Shown: positions 32,506 through 44,830 of the stretch, piece after piece
Position numbering within the stretch: position 1 is the first letter of the stretch
Layout: each line of letters begins with the position of its first letter
The notes under the pieces: generated by a model
What the model saw: only the letters and a program-made list of their open reading frames with translations
The model's database searches: none
What the model was told of the DNA's origin: nothing
Position numbers and translations under genes: made by a program
DNA from: Bombyx mori
Lineage: Eukaryota; Arthropoda; Insecta; Lepidoptera; Bombycidae
DNA: 64,000 nt
Reading direction: 5' to 3'
NCBI RefSeq assembly: GCF_030269925.1
Contig: NC_085128.1
Span: 6,078,501-6,142,500, forward strand

Positions 32506-32689
32506 CAATACTCGAATCGAGCGAAATGGAATCATTCTCAAGCAGTTGACTCGTTGTTCGCTATTGTATTTTGTTTGTGACAGCTACGTTGTGGGCGTTT
32601 GTTATCGGATGTTCCAGAAAGAATTTGATTTCCAGTACCAACGATTACCTTATATGGTCATTATAAAGCTATCACTAGTTGAAGCGCGC

Positions 32690-32785
32690 GGTTTTCATGT
32701 AACAACTAGGCATTTTGTTTGCCTGTGTGTAATTATTTTTTGTATTAATCCTACACTTTAGAACTCTGTTACGACGTAACACCGT
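32690..32785. mobile_element. MITE M2 half copy
   Basis: ATGTAACAACTAGGCATTTTG through TTTTTTGTATTAATC to GTTACGACGTAACAC resembles the right half of the inverted-repeat element at 39325-39608. It sits between the RT part and the C-terminal part of the dead LINE. Confidence 0.5.
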
Positions 32786-33150
32786 CGTCGTCCTAGACAC
32801 GTCCATACGGATCCATCTGATCCAATAACCCTTGCATTAGACGCCTTCCGCTCTAGCACTAGGAGTAGACACCCCGGTAACCGCACTTATCGAACTCGGC
32901 AAAGAGTTCGACGTGCAACTTAACCTAAGCATCAGCCCGTTGAGTTTCTCGCCGGATCTTCTCAGAGGGTCACGATTCCGATCCGGTAGTAGATTCATTC
33001 GCGAAGCAGCTACTCTTAAGTTGTTAGGTCTCCCTTGGAGGTGCTCGGGTAGCTGTTAGCAAATCCCGCCCCTTCTGGCTGAGCCCTTGCTCGCCCACCT
33101 GTCCATGTGAAACTGGAAAGGCCTCTGGGCCACCAGTAAGCCCTCAAACA
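32763..33150 (+). pseudogene. Jockey-clade LINE C-terminus and 3' UTR
   Basis: Reads HVHTDPSDPITLALDAFRSS and TRSRHPGNRTYRTRQRVRR, the Arg-rich end of the same LINE class as at 12.9 and 54.3 kb. The 3' UTR motif GAGTTTCTCGCCGGATCTTC and an ATGAAAAGAAAA tail follow. Confidence 0.65.
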
Positions 33151-34703
33151 TGAAAAGAAAAGTTAAGTGGCCACCAAAGCCCGCACATGGTGACAAGCTA
33201 TCACCCACTCTTTATCACCACCAACCCTAGATTTATTGTGATATCTAAATATATGTTCTACCTAAGAAACTGTAAAATTTAATTAATGGTCGAAACAAAG
33301 AGATAGACAATACTAGCCACAAATAGGTAATGTGCACAGCTACACATCTAAAAATTAAAGATAGTCCTTGTGTTAATTCACGACGCTGTCCATCGACTTT
33401 TAGTGAACGGTTTTGTTTTACTGGGTTAATGAATAACTGTGAAATAACTTGTTCAGCTATTTTTTTTTTGAAAATTGTGGCTTCAGTTTCTTTGGGCGGC
33501 TACCCTTCTTCACCACTCGACAATTCTCGGAATATGTAACTTTCTGTTGAACACGCGAAACTACTCATTTACGAATTATGCAATTTATTCCGTGCATATG
33601 TTTACTATGATTTTTCCCTTCTTCTTTTGGCGGCGATTTTAATACTGTCACAGACTATCAATTATTAAGTAGCAGCCTCAAATAAGGATTTATAGATATG
33701 TAACCTTTTGCAATATAGACGGCGTTACCCGATGACTTGCGGCTAGTGATAATCAACTCTCGTTATTTAAGTTCTGATGTGTACGTGTTGGAATGTTTAA
33801 TTTAAGCAAAAAACCTCAGGGATGCCCAGGAAGATAAGACGAAAATTATGGTTGTCAACGACCCTAGAAACGGATATCATTAAAATCTCATCAGAACTTT
33901 CAGTGTAGATGACAAACCGTTTTTAGTTAATTTCGGGCTTAAGGGAGATAATGAAGATCTTGAAAGTTATTTTCGCAATAATAGAGAAGGCATCAGTACA
34001 AATCTATCGATTAATTCGTTACGTTACGATTTTAAGTCATATTGTCATTCGTGATGTAATTAATATGTAAGCTTTACGCTGAGTAATAATACCTTTTTTC
34101 ACCGTGGCTATAACCTGGAGAGTCGACCAAAGCTTGTTAAGTAAAACTAGCTTGGTTAGGATAATGTTGAGTGTGTGGTGGATCTATGCGGGTGTTATCC
34201 TCTAGAGATTGCCGCCGGTGCTCATTATCGATAGTTACAAACGGTGATAGAAACCTCTTCATTGAACAACCAACATCTGGCTATTGTTCTAGCTTCTTTT
34301 ACTGACAGGACATCGTTCGATTACATGTTGCCCAACAGATGGTCACCAAATTAGAAGAGTTGTGACGGAAATACTCTGATTGAAATAATTGCGACTGCGG
34401 ACTCCAATTGTTAATTTGTTTGTTATTTTTTGTGGAGAACGATAAATTCAAACACAAAAAATAACATCATGAGGTACTTTTAGCCTTCAATCTTGAAGTC
34501 AACAATGAACGTTTCTTTAAATTTGTTAATTCTTTGGGGGAAGCATTGGACCTTGTTCAATTAAATTAGACCATTGTCTTCTTTATTTTATTTGGATCAA
34601 AACATATTTGATCACTAGTTTATCTGTTTTTTAAGTTGTTTCTACACGGGAAAATGCTAGGAGTCAGCCCGAGCGCGTTGCTAGTTTAAAATAAAATAAG
34701 TAT
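33151..34703. other. Intergenic, no gene seen
   Basis: AT-rich. A 69-codon frame at 33330 lacks any domain. A small foldback pairs TTGTTATTTTTTGTG near 34427 with CACAAAAAATAAC near 34455. Confidence 0.5.
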
Positions 34704-34989
34704 TATATGAGTCGACTATTATCAAAGGCGGCAATCTGACTTTTGGACAATGATAGGTAAATAAGAAAAACGAATTATTGACTTTGTATTCCATTGGCAG
34801 TCACAAAACTCTTCGGAACGACATCTTAGATAAATAACAGGTTAACTATTAACCTTTATTTAATGCAGGTTTTGAACCGTATTATTTGAAGGAGACGATT
34901 ATATTTAAATCAATCTGTATTGACATATCAATAAAAAAAATTTGTCCAAATGCACAGATTGCCACCTTTGATAATAGACGACTCATATA
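34704..34989. mobile_element. MITE with ~45-bp terminal inverted repeats
   Basis: The left end ATATGAGTCGACTATTATCA then AAGGCGGCAATCTG and TTGGACAA returns at the right in reverse complement with a few mismatches. 286 bp, no coding. ATT on each side may be the target duplication. Superfamily unknown. Confidence 0.75.
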
Positions 34990-35954
34990 TTAGCAATTTA
35001 AAATATTAGTAAAACAGAGTTAAAATGTGTTGGTATTTTATCGAAGATTTGATCAAGATTATGATTGCATAAATTGATCAAACTGTTTAAACAGGTATGT
35101 ATATTGCCCAACATAAGATAATCTAAATCGAATGAAAACGTATTAAGATTAAAAAATACATTTAGTTTGCACATAGGTGATAATGAGTTGCTGGTTGCGA
35201 AATAAAGAAACAAGCTTTTCTAAAATTCAATTTATTGTTATTCTATTAACAGGATTTGTGATTTAATATTGTAATTTTATAAAATACAGATACTTAATTG
35301 TTAATATATTTATTGAGAACCCGCGTGGTTATATTAGCGAGTAGCAGACACGAACTCCGATTTGAAAGGTGATTCATGTCACACGAAAAGTAATGCGGTG
35401 TATCAAAGAGCTCCTGTAACCATTTTCATTACCATTTCCAATCAAAAATACTAAGACTAGTTTGAAGAGAATACCTATTAGTGGTAAGCAGCGGTTCTCC
35501 TATATTCTTGGAATTTCTGATGGCCATAGCGACAGCGTAAAGCTTATGTTAAAAGAAACTTTATTATTAACTACGTTGTAGTGCCTGTAGGCTCATCGTT
35601 AGCAAAATTTTAAATGCAAGGCTTGCTCAGCGGGCACATTAAAAACTCAAGAGTTGCATTGTCGGTAGTTTTGACTATTGTACTACGTGGTTTGGGTTAT
35701 CCAGGGCCCTGAAACTGTGATACTTTAAGACATTTTTTTTTGTATGGAAGCTATCGACATCTTGTAGCGTATGCCCCTAAACTTATATGCTGTTAAAGTT
35801 AAGGCATTTAATTATTGTATAACTAAATACAGAAAATAAAAAAATAACAAATCATACAAGTCTTTATTTGTTATAGACAAATTGATAAAATTTTGTAAAT
35901 TTGTGGTTTCTAAAAATTTATAAAATCCTACATTAAAAATAAAATATAGGATAG
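34990..35954. other. Intergenic, no gene seen
   Basis: AT-rich; nothing recognised. Confidence 0.5.
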
Positions 35955-36190
35955 GTAATATGTTACTCGCGATGAGGGAGACACAGCGGAACACACATTG
36001 GGCGTTGCTCTGGATTCGACGAGCAACGCGCCACCCTCGTCGTGGTCTGGGCAGCCTGACGGTCTGCTGTACCGAGACTGCTGATGTTTCAGCCGGGCGT
36101 CCTTGGGGTGAGCTGCGCCGTCTGGTTGTAGTGTTGACCGCGCGACCGCGTAACCATCTAGTAGCCGACGCCCGCAAACATTTTTGTTGA
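35955..36190. other. Unexplained GC-rich island
   Basis: About 235 bp far richer in G and C than its flanks. Both strands hold open frames (76 codons plus, part of 161 codons minus), but neither shows a domain. Likely a piece of a mobile element that I do not recognise. Confidence 0.4.
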
Positions 36191-36404
36191 GTGCTTGCTA
36201 TTATCTGTGGGGTTATCTTTCTGAAAGGTTTCATTACTTTTATATATTTGGTATTTAATATTTGGTAATAATTGGATTTGGATGTAGAGTTTTTCATTAA
36301 GAGCGCTCCTACTTCAAAATAACATAAAGAACCTGTTTAAGTGATATTTCCGCAATTTTATTTTTATTTTAAAGGGTATTCGATGACATTATGTATGGAA
36401 TATA

Positions 36405-36960
36405 ATTTAAGCCAAATGGCCGCCGCGACTCCGCTGTAGGTGGTGTATTCTGGTAGACCAATTTTGTATGACAACTTTGCATAAATGGGGCTCAATTTCA
36501 CGAAGAGCGTGAGTTATGTTGGCCTTCAGGGCAGCAATAGACTGTGGTTTGTCTACATGGACTAAACATTTCACGTAACCCCACCTCGAGCGGTGCTAAG
36601 TCACACGATCTCACACACTTTCGAATTTCTCATCCAATAAATTTAATGTTTCCCATGCTTTATGGTAAGTGGTGTCGTCCTGTTGGCACCACATGTTTGT
36701 GAGATCCATACCACCTAGACCACAAAAAGTTTGTTACCATCCTCCGATATCGGTCGCCATTGACAGTGAGCACGACTCCTCGCGCATCTTGGAAGAAATA
36801 AGGGTCAATGGTCAAGGGGTACAGGTGTGTACTTTTCCATGGTGAGATGTCACGACTAAATATGCGTTCATGCTAAATTTGACAGCTATCGCTATACCAA
36901 GTTGGCCGCTATGAGCTTTCGAAGCTCGAGCGTCCCTGTTGAAAAACCCTATATAGCTCT
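36405..36960 (-). pseudogene. Tc1/mariner-superfamily transposase relic
   Basis: Minus-strand fragments in shifting frames: YFFQDARGVVLTVNGDRYRR, CWQQDDTTYHKAWETLNLLD (second catalytic Asp area), RWGYVKCLVHVDKPQSIAAL and ALREIEPHLCKVVIQNWSTR, then RSRGGHL. The order matches the catalytic half of a DDE transposase of this superfamily. Several stops; the N-terminal half is absent. Confidence 0.6.
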
Positions 36961-37014
36961 AGATTAGACTCGTAATTTATAAAAAAACTCGTTTAAGTTT
37001 ATAAGTCTTTGCGG

Positions 37015-37395
37015 CATAGAGAATAAGGCAACCGGTGTCGTTGTATCAAGCGATGCGGCTATGCCCGGTTTAAGCTCCCGTTGGCGGGTGTCGATTTTAT
37101 CTAAAGAAACACCCATCTAAGACTCAGACATACGACTTCCACAATTAACGAATAAAATCACATAACAAAATCAAAACAATATTTTTTTATTTGTGTAACA
37201 ACAGGTGCTGAGAAAGACTGTAACCGAAAGGGTTTGGCAGTGGTGCGTTCGGTTCTGAAGCCGTTATACAATAAACATAATTGAAAGTTTGGCCTCATGT
37301 CTCAAGATGAGCCGCAGTATTGAGATCGTGGGCTCCATTACCTATTTAACACCAAACGGGACGGAAGCTCTTTTATGCTTTCATGCAATAAAACA
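37015..37395 (+). mobile_element. Bm1-type SINE, old, nearly full length
   Basis: A worn tRNA-like head (AAGGCAACCGGTGTCGTTGT, GCCCGGTTTAAGCTCCCG), the linker with ACTTCCACAATTAACGAATA, and a heavily changed body ending TCATGCAATAAAACACC. Confidence 0.55.
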
Positions 37396-38130
37396 CCGTT
37401 TTATTTGATACGGACTGAAGAGTATGGTGATAACGATACAACGTGCAATGCAAATGTTGTTATATTCCTTGACTTGTCCGTGATTTATACGTTACAATTA
37501 TGCCTAATTTAAATTCAATGCCAGAGAAGAGCGTAACTCAAAGAATTTATCGTTCAAGTACGAATCGTGACTGTCAATATAATTCAGTACAAAATAAAGA
37601 TCGTCTTCATTTTTGTAATCGTACACTACAGTACAACTCACATTGACTGTTTAACAGAAAAAAAATACTGTGTTCATATTATTTTTTCTTAATAAACACA
37701 GACTTATCAGAAATTGATTAATTTGAATGGTATGTATGAACAGTGAGCATAACTTATACACAAGCTCTAAATTGAAAAAAATATATATTGAAAAGTAAAT
37801 TTAATTGTAAAAGAAAATTTAAAAATAAAACATAGTAAAAAAAAAAAATACAAGAGACTTTAATAAATAGATAAATACATAATCGTTTTATGTGTTTAAA
37901 GTATATACGTTCATATAAATAATAATATCGTAAATAATTTTGATCAGTAATCAGTATAAAATTTTCGACGTTTGGATACAGTTCGCAACATTTGTGCTTA
38001 CAACATGTTTCTGTGTTAGCTCATTTCACATCGAACTAACTCATCTTGTCTTAAGGTCTGGCTTTGGCTGTTTGACTTGGGTTTTCAACTTCACAATAAG
38101 GCGATTCTAGATGAGATATGTGTATATGTG
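37396..38130. other. Intergenic, no gene seen
   Basis: AT-rich; nothing recognised. Confidence 0.5.
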
Positions 38131-38510
38131 TCAAGCCTCTTCTCTATTAAAGTTAGGGTGTTTTGGAACGAAGTTCCTTATAGGACGATGTGGAGGGGTG
38201 GGTACCTTAACCGGGAAAAACGTCCGTAACGTAAGATTTTTATTAGTAATGCACACAGTGTACGACTTAACTTTGTAATAACGTACAAAACATAGCATAA
38301 TATTTTTATATATTTTTTTATAAATCATTGTGAAGAAAATAAAGTTGATAACTTTGTAAGTAGTTTCTTTTTTATCAATAAAATAATCATAATAAGAAAT
38401 GTATACCTGAATAATTATTTTCTTTATACCTCGAATAGAACTTAAAATTAATATTTTTATAATAAGGAGCTTCGTTCCTATCCGGTGTCCCACGACACCA
38501 CACATCTTTT
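38131..38510 (-). mobile_element. MITE family M1, complete copy
   Basis: Read on the minus strand it begins GTGTGGTGTCGTGGGACACC. The text GGAACGAAG.TCCTTAT occurs near both ends in opposite orientation (38165-38181 and 38460-38476). The split copy in gene B intron 2 matches both halves. Not assigned to a superfamily. Confidence 0.65.
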
Positions 38511-39324
38511 TTTATTTTAATGACCTTGCGTACCAAACGATTAATTTGTTTTGTTTAGCAAGTATTTGGGTTTTCTCAAATATTATAAAATTGTTGCCAC
38601 CACTGTCCAGGCGATGAAGATAAACTGCAGTCTTGTATGCTCGGTCATTCTTGACGTCAACGTAATGACGTACAAAGGCATTCTACGCCTAACAGATCTA
38701 AAGTACTGGTTTTTATGGACAAAGATTGGAAAAATTCAAAACATTTTTTTAAACCATTTGAATTCCATTCCTCAATAAAATCACTTTTAAAATGGAATTA
38801 GAACTGAATAATTCGTTGGATTTCTTACATTAATGTTCTTGGATTTAAATGAAAAAGATTCAAGCTCCTAGCTCTGTAGCGGTATGAAAAAAATGTAAAT
38901 GAGTAAACCAGCACTGATGAAACTATGATGAAATCTGATAAAACTAAAATATATGTTAATCTTCGAGTCATTCTGAAATTTGAAAGTAAAATTTGGATAG
39001 TACGGAACAAAGATTTAACTAAATTTAGCATTAAATTATGATAAGCTGATACAGTTGCGATTAATTTACATGTTATATTTTCCAATAGTAGTTATATTTA
39101 AGGATATTTGGCTATTTTTACGCTCTTTTGTTTGGTGTTTTATGTTTCTGTTCTATTTTCCTAATCACTATATGATCTTCCGAGCATACTGCTAAATTGC
39201 TAATATTTTTAAACCGGGTATAAGAAATTGTTTGCGAAGCAACGTTTTTCGTGGAACGTATCTCTCCCATCTAAATTATCTGCTTAACGTGAAGAAAGAA
39301 TAATATATTTTGCCAAACTAATCA
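38511..39324. other. Intergenic, no gene seen
   Basis: AT-rich; short open frames without domains. Confidence 0.5.
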
Positions 39325-39608
39325 TTGTTACGTCGTAATAAAGTTCTAAAAATATAAAATAAATACAAAAAATCATTACAAGAAAAATACCGCGGAGAAA
39401 CATAGGTATTTAAAACTTATCGGAATGATTAAATTGATAAGGTTATATTTTACTAATATTAAGATACCCGTTGTCACATTTCCTACGTTGTTAGATCACT
39501 AAACTACTTGTTTTCTTCATTAGTAACAACTAGTTATTTTGTTTGTTTATGTGTAATGATTTTTTGTATTTATTTTATATTTTTAGAGCTTTGTTACGAC
39601 GTAACACA
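39325..39608. mobile_element. MITE M2 with ~58-bp terminal inverted repeats
   Basis: TTGTTACGTCGTAATAAAGT then TCTAAAAATATAAAATAAAT and ACAAAAAATCATTACA at the left return in reverse complement at 39552-39608 with few changes. 284 bp, no coding. A half copy lies at 32690-32785. Confidence 0.78.
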
Positions 39609-40716
39609 ATAAATACGACTTTTTGTTTGCCTAGATTTATATCTTGTGAAATGGCAGGCATAACACGTGTTTTCTCAATACTGTAGATGCCGCCTACACT
39701 TATTTGTTTTCGAGGAGCTTTACAGTCGACCTATTGATAAGTTGAGCACTCGTGAATATACTTTAACTTATAATCTTAATAATATGAGTTTTCAAAAAAA
39801 AAAAAAAAACGTTGCGAAATTGTTACACGTTTATTGTTTCAAATTTCGGAACAATAAAATGCTCGCAAGTGTAAAGATCAGAGTATTACCAAGCTAACGT
39901 GATAGGTGCTCACGATCAATACGCATTCTAGCGAGATGCAAGAACATAACACGATACTCATCTACACTCATAGTAAAAATAATAAAAAACAATCGAGGAA
40001 TAAAAGAGACAAATTATTACACACACGCATATGGGTAGGGATAATTAAATTCGCTCTTAGCAACAAGGAAATAGATGGAAAAAAGAATTGCGGCATGAGC
40101 GGAAAGCATTGAATAACACATTTAATTAATTTTATATTTAGTTACAAACTATATTAATTATGTTATCATAATTTGGGAATCCCACTATTTTAGTAGACAG
40201 TGCTTCAGTGACATTAAATAATTGAAGAGAAATAAAATATGTTCATCTGTGACGAAGACAGGAAGTTATAGTAAAAATAGGGATGGCCTTTATCCTAAAA
40301 GGGTCCATATTTCAATTCAAGAAATCTAATTATTTAACACGAAAAATACAGTAAGCAAACTCACTACTGATTAACAGTGTTTGTATCGTAAACTGAAAAT
40401 AAGGAAAAAATATTTCATTAAACATTTGTTTAAAAATATGAATAAAACTTTATGAATAAGTAGGTAATGTAAAATAATTAAGCGATTAGACTTTCAAAAC
40501 GAGAAATGGGAGTTAGTTGAATGAAAGTTCAAAAATGAAATTTCGGGATACCCATCATTCAAAGTTGTTACACAGAATCATTAATAATAAGTACATAAGT
40601 AGACATTTTAATAATGGAACTAGTGTTATATAATATTATAGTTATTTTTCTTTTTACAATTTTCACGGAAAGTATATACAATATTAATGAAAGTTCCGAA
40701 ATGACAGCAAATTTTT
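39609..40716. other. Intergenic, no gene seen
   Basis: AT-rich; no supported feature. Confidence 0.5.
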
Positions 40717-40997
40717 GAAGTGAAACTTCTTTATCGGCGTTGGAAAAAAATTTACCGTCACATTTTTCGGTTACGCGTCACATTTTTCCGTTACGCGCCA
40801 CCTTTTTTGTATTCATGTCTATGATAATAAAATCCTTTTGTTTAAACTTTATCTAATTTAACTTTTTTGTATTCATGTCTATGATAATAAAATCCTTTTG
40901 TTTAAACTTTATCTAATTTAACTTTATTTAACCAATTTCTAGAAAGTTGCATGTAGATCATTTTTCGAAAAATAAGGCCATAAAGAAGTTTCACTTC
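40717..40997. mobile_element. MITE with perfect 18-bp ends and an internal 60-bp tandem
   Basis: GAAGTGAAACTTCTTTAT at 40717-40734 is the exact reverse complement of 40980-40997. Inside are two CACATTTTTC.GTTACGCG units, then a 60-bp unit (CTTTTTTGTATTCATGTCTA onward) present twice without a single change at 40802-40861 and 40862-40921. No coding. A widespread lepidopteran element type by appearance. Confidence 0.8.
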
Positions 40998-41828
40998 TTA
41001 CGTGTGTACACTAGTACACGCACACATTTTTTGTTCTGTGTTTCTTTTTTGGTACAGTGCGTTACAGAAAATACGTTTAGATGCATTTGTGTAGGTTTTA
41101 AAAATACTTAGTAGGGAAAATATCGGAACGTAAATTATTAGATTATCAAGAAAGTTCATAAGGCCGTATGTGTTTAAAGATTAAGAAAAGTTTATTTGAT
41201 TACCCACTGATATACTATTTTGTCATTTAGTTTATCTGAGGCTAATAAAAAAATAATGTATGCGAAGGGATCCATAAAAATAATTAAGTCTGTTTTTTGG
41301 CTCATGACCGTCTACCTGTACAATGCTATAATTACATCATATGGTTAAGCGCCCGCGCAGTGCAATCCGAATTAAGCCGCTGGCACAATTTGACTAGTGA
41401 CATTAAAAACTATGAGAACTCAAAGACCTTTCGAATCTATTGCTATGACATCCATCCTCAATTCGTCATTCTCATCAAACAAATCAAACACTAACAAACA
41501 AAATCGATTATTATGTTTGCAATTATTAACTACATACGATTTGTTACAGTTATTGAACAATCACATCAATCGATCGGCGATTTTAATATCATCGTTACGC
41601 ATCGAGAGCGTTTCCTAATTTTGTTCAACTCGTATTTTCAGCGGTTTGAAATAACTAATGTCTTTAATAGGTTAATGGCCAATCAGAATCGGTTTTTATT
41701 ATTAACGGCAATTAAAATTACCAATAATTTATAGTTTAGTTGCGGATTCATCAGTTACGGTAATATTGATAAGAATTGCAGCAGCTTTATATTAAGCATT
41801 TGCAATGTTTCTATCGGCAACTGTGCTT
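40998..41828. other. Intergenic, no gene seen
   Basis: Three overlapping 65-73 codon frames between 41297 and 41734 show no domain or signal and are likely chance. Confidence 0.45.
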
Positions 41829-41838
41829 GTGTGTAATG

Positions 41839-43041
41839 TATTTTTTTTTTTTTTTTTTTTTTTTGGTCAGGAGGAAATCGCCGGACTTCCGCCCTCCCCT
41901 GGGGATGGAAGGCGGGGCATGTCGGAGTCGAACTGACTAAAACCTCCTGTCGCTCAACAACCCGCGTCCGAACCTCGCATGGGACAGAACCCATGCAAAG
42001 GCAAAGGGGGGAAAGTGAAGCGTTTAGTGCGGAGCACATCTCTCCCATCACCCTCCCCCTCGGGACGCCGGACTGGCGGTCGTCGGCGCCACGACCACCA
42101 GCCCTCTCGGTCGGCAGGCTATCCGGAGCCCGCCTAGATGGCGCCGGTTAGAATGGTCTATCCTACGGAATACCCCGCTGGGTCAGAACCAGCGTGGGTC
42201 GAGGATAGCCGGCCTTCCATCACCCGGATGCTCTTGCGTAAAACGCGTGCAGAGCAGCTTGCACGTCGTCTTCTTAGGCCCCCTTCGCCTGTCCCCAGAC
42301 CGACATATGGGGACCCGAAACACTTAGAGGGCCAGGGCTTGGGCGAGATCCGCCTCCCTGGCCCCCGCTCGACGGCGGCGGGCTTGCGTGTCTCTCACGC
42401 GCCCCGCCGCCTCCTTCTGCGAGATGGTGCACTCGCAGAAGTCGAGCATCGCCTTCCACGACTCGTCGTCGCCGAGCATCGATGCCACAACACTCGGCAA
42501 CGACAAGTCGTTTCCTATTTTTGCGACGAGGACACGGCGCCACCCCTCCCATGCGGGGCAGGCGACGAGCGTGTGCTCCGCCGTGTCCAAGCCGCAACCA
42601 CAATGGTGGCACTCTGCCGTCGGCTCGGCTCCGATCCGGTGCAGGAACTCACCGAAGCAACCATGCCCAGTGAGCACCTGCGTGAGCCGGAAAGTGAGGC
42701 GTCCTCTGTCACGATTCACCCAATTCACAAGAACCGGGCGAATCGCCTCGACGGTCCTACGACCAGCCGAAGGATCGGCCAGCCGTCTGGACCATGCCTC
42801 CAGCACGGACCGCCGAGATTGGGCCCTCCGCGCTCTGACCACACTGGGGCTGGGACGTGCCACGCCCCGGATACGAAGGTCAGCCCGCCACTGATAGTCA
42901 GCAGCGAGCGCCTCCGCCTCCAGGACCCAAGGCGGCGTCCCAGCCAGTACACACGCCGCCTCGAAAGAGATGGTGCGATAACCACGGATGACCCTGACCG
43001 CGATGGTGCGTTGCGGCCGTTGCAGCAGCTTCGCTACCCCG
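41839..43041 (-). mobile_element. R1-clade LINE, 5'-truncated, copy 2
   Basis: Same family as 28811-29831, about 200 bp longer at the 5' side. The poly(A) tail is a T run at 41841-41864. The target duplication is GTGTGTAATG at 41829-41838 and 43042-43051. The two copies differ at few positions, so both are fairly young. Confidence 0.9.
42324..43041 (-). pseudogene. R1-clade ORF2 C-terminal fragment, longer copy
   Basis: About 238 residues of the ORF2 end. It adds, upstream of what copy 1 has, the post-RT region LLQRPQRTIAVRVIRGYRTI and FEAACVLAGTPPWVLEAEAL. The CX2CX8HX4C knuckle ([18 protein letters not shown]) and the LAQALAL end are kept. The frame is open; residues before VAKLLQRP are host flank. 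It has no endonuclease or RT and is inactive alone. Confidence 0.82.
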
Positions 43042-43327
43042 TGTGTAATGGATAATCTCTTCCTACTTCTGTTTACTTCCTGCACGGATATCGGATGCTC
43101 TTTATAAATATTTTTATCGTGGTTCGGCCCGAGTTTATGGACCAATTATAATATTACAGATCGATGGATCGTGCTCATTCAACCAATTATGCTTTGTTAA
43201 AGCTTTAATAAAGAGTTATCTTGAAGTGAAGGTAAGCTGCACGTGCCGAGGAAATAGCTATTAACTATATCCCTCAAAGTACATGAAGTACAAGTGCAGT
43301 ACTTAAAATTAAACAATATATAATATA

Positions 43328-43617
43328 CTAGCTGGCCCGGCAGACTTCGTAGTGTCTCAACCGATAAATAAAAGACCTAAACTTTTGTATAAAATATATT
43401 TAAAAAAAAACAAAAGGAATCCGTTCTACGGGGACACATCAAAGGAAAAACAAAATTGTTTGAAAACTTATATAATTCCGAGCATTTTCACCTTTTAAAC
43501 CTTCTCTGGACTTCCACGAATAATTCAAGACCAAAATTAGCCAAATCGATCCAGCCGTTCTTGAGTTTTAGCGAGACTAACGAACAGCAATTCATTTTTA
43601 TATATTAGGTATATAGA
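43328..43617 (-). mobile_element. Helitron family H1, copy 2
   Basis: The minus strand runs from a worn TCTATATACCTAATATATAA start to CCGGGCCAGCTAG. 290 bp, without the insert seen in the 6.0-kb copy. Confidence 0.8.
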
Positions 43618-44134
43618 TAGATACGGTATATTCCTAATATGTAGGTATATACTTGTTTGTATTAGTACCTATCTATGGTGTTGATACCACTTTTAAAACT
43701 ATTTACTAAAAGTTTGAGATAGATCGACATAATTGTCAAATTTAACCGTTTAAATTCGAAAATTATAAATTATTAGATACAAGGTGTTAAAATAGAAAGA
43801 TTGGTATTTAAATATAAAACAGAAGAAGTTCACCTCGTTATTGGATATTCTCTTGTAGTAATAAATGTTATTAACATTGGCAATCGGCTGCTATTTTTAT
43901 TGCCAGCTATAAAGTCTAGATAAGATTATTTATGGCACTTCACACAAGGCCATGTGTGGGCTAGTGATGCGATTCATCAGTTTCAACGCACATATATGTA
44001 TTAGCAATTTTTTGTTACGCGAATTTTATGACAAAAAACGACCAATCTTGTCAATCAAAGTCTCGATCAATTTAATTTACTACCGTAGATATAAATTTTA
44101 TCTTAGGATTTTGTGCAACTGAACGCATAGACAT
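43618..44134. other. Intergenic, no gene seen
   Basis: AT-rich; no supported feature. Confidence 0.45.
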
Positions 44135-44275
44135 AGTCTACTAAGTTTCTCGTCGGATCATCTCAGTGGGTCACGATTTCGGTCCGGTGATGTTCCAGTC
44201 AACCATTGCTGTCGTTAGAGAAGATGTCTGCAAAAAATTTCAGGCTGAGCCCTGCTAGCTTTGTCTACCAATTCG
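44135..44275 (+). mobile_element. Jockey-like LINE 3' UTR fragment
   Basis: AGTTTCTCGTCGGATCATCT, GGTCACGATTTCGGTCCGGT and CAGGCTGAGCCCTGCTAGC follow the order of the 3' UTR at 32.9-33.1 kb. Confidence 0.55.
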
Positions 44276-44324
44276 TTGAAACTAGTATAGCCCTTTGAAG
44301 CTACTGTAAAAACTATACTGTAAC

Positions 44325-44450
44325 TTTACTGTAAAAATTGATACCTAAGAACTTATGTCTCGAGGTCGGTGGCGACATTTACGTCGTAGGTGTCTATGGG
44401 CTCCGGTAACAACTTAACACCAGGTGGGCTGTGAGCTTGTGCATCCATGA
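44325..44450 (+). mobile_element. Bm1-type SINE 3' part
   Basis: From CTAAGAACTTATGTCTCGAG to GGTGGGCTGTGAGCTTG on the plus strand, lying between two LINE 3' UTR fragments. Confidence 0.7.
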
Positions 44451-44584
44451 TATCAGCTATTTTACTTGAAGTAGAGCTTTTCTCAACATATCGATTTTAC
44501 AAAAAAAGCATCATTTTGTTAAATACCTGGTGGGTCATTTACCGGCATACGGAACACATAATTTACGACTCATCTCCTAGTTCA

Positions 44585-44830
44585 GTTCGGCGAGTTTCTT
44601 CTCAGATCTTCTCATTAGGTCGTGATTCCGATTCGGTAGTAGGTGCTTTCGTGAAGCAGCTGCCTGTAAGTTGTCAGGTCTCCTTAGAAGGCGCTCCGGC
44701 AATTGTTAATGAATTCCACCTTTGCTGTCTGAGTCGGTCGCCGCAAACGCTTCCTGGCGGTACTGGAAAAAATCGCTTAAAACCTTTCACTTACGAAACT
44801 ACTACCTCAAAATTTTGTAGTGCCTAGTGC
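44585..44830 (+). mobile_element. Jockey-like LINE 3' UTR fragment
   Basis: GGCGAGTTTCTTCTCAGATC, GATTCCGATTCGGTAGTAGG, TGAAGCAGCTGCCTGTAAGT and TGGTACTGGAAA-like text match the 3' UTR at 32.94-33.12 kb. The 126-codon frame across it is not a gene. Confidence 0.6.

Noticed and set aside
35812..36297. 161-codon minus-strand frame over the GC-rich island
   Set aside because: Its ends are AT-rich flank translated in frame; no domain, signal or splice support. Kept only as an unexplained island.
42138..43055. 305-codon plus-strand frame
   Set aside because: Same shadow effect over the second R1-type LINE copy; it has no domain, and the LINE protein reads on the other strand.
44447..44827. 126-codon plus-strand frame
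   Set aside because: It covers a LINE 3' UTR fragment also present at 32.9-33.1 kb, so it is non-coding repeat.
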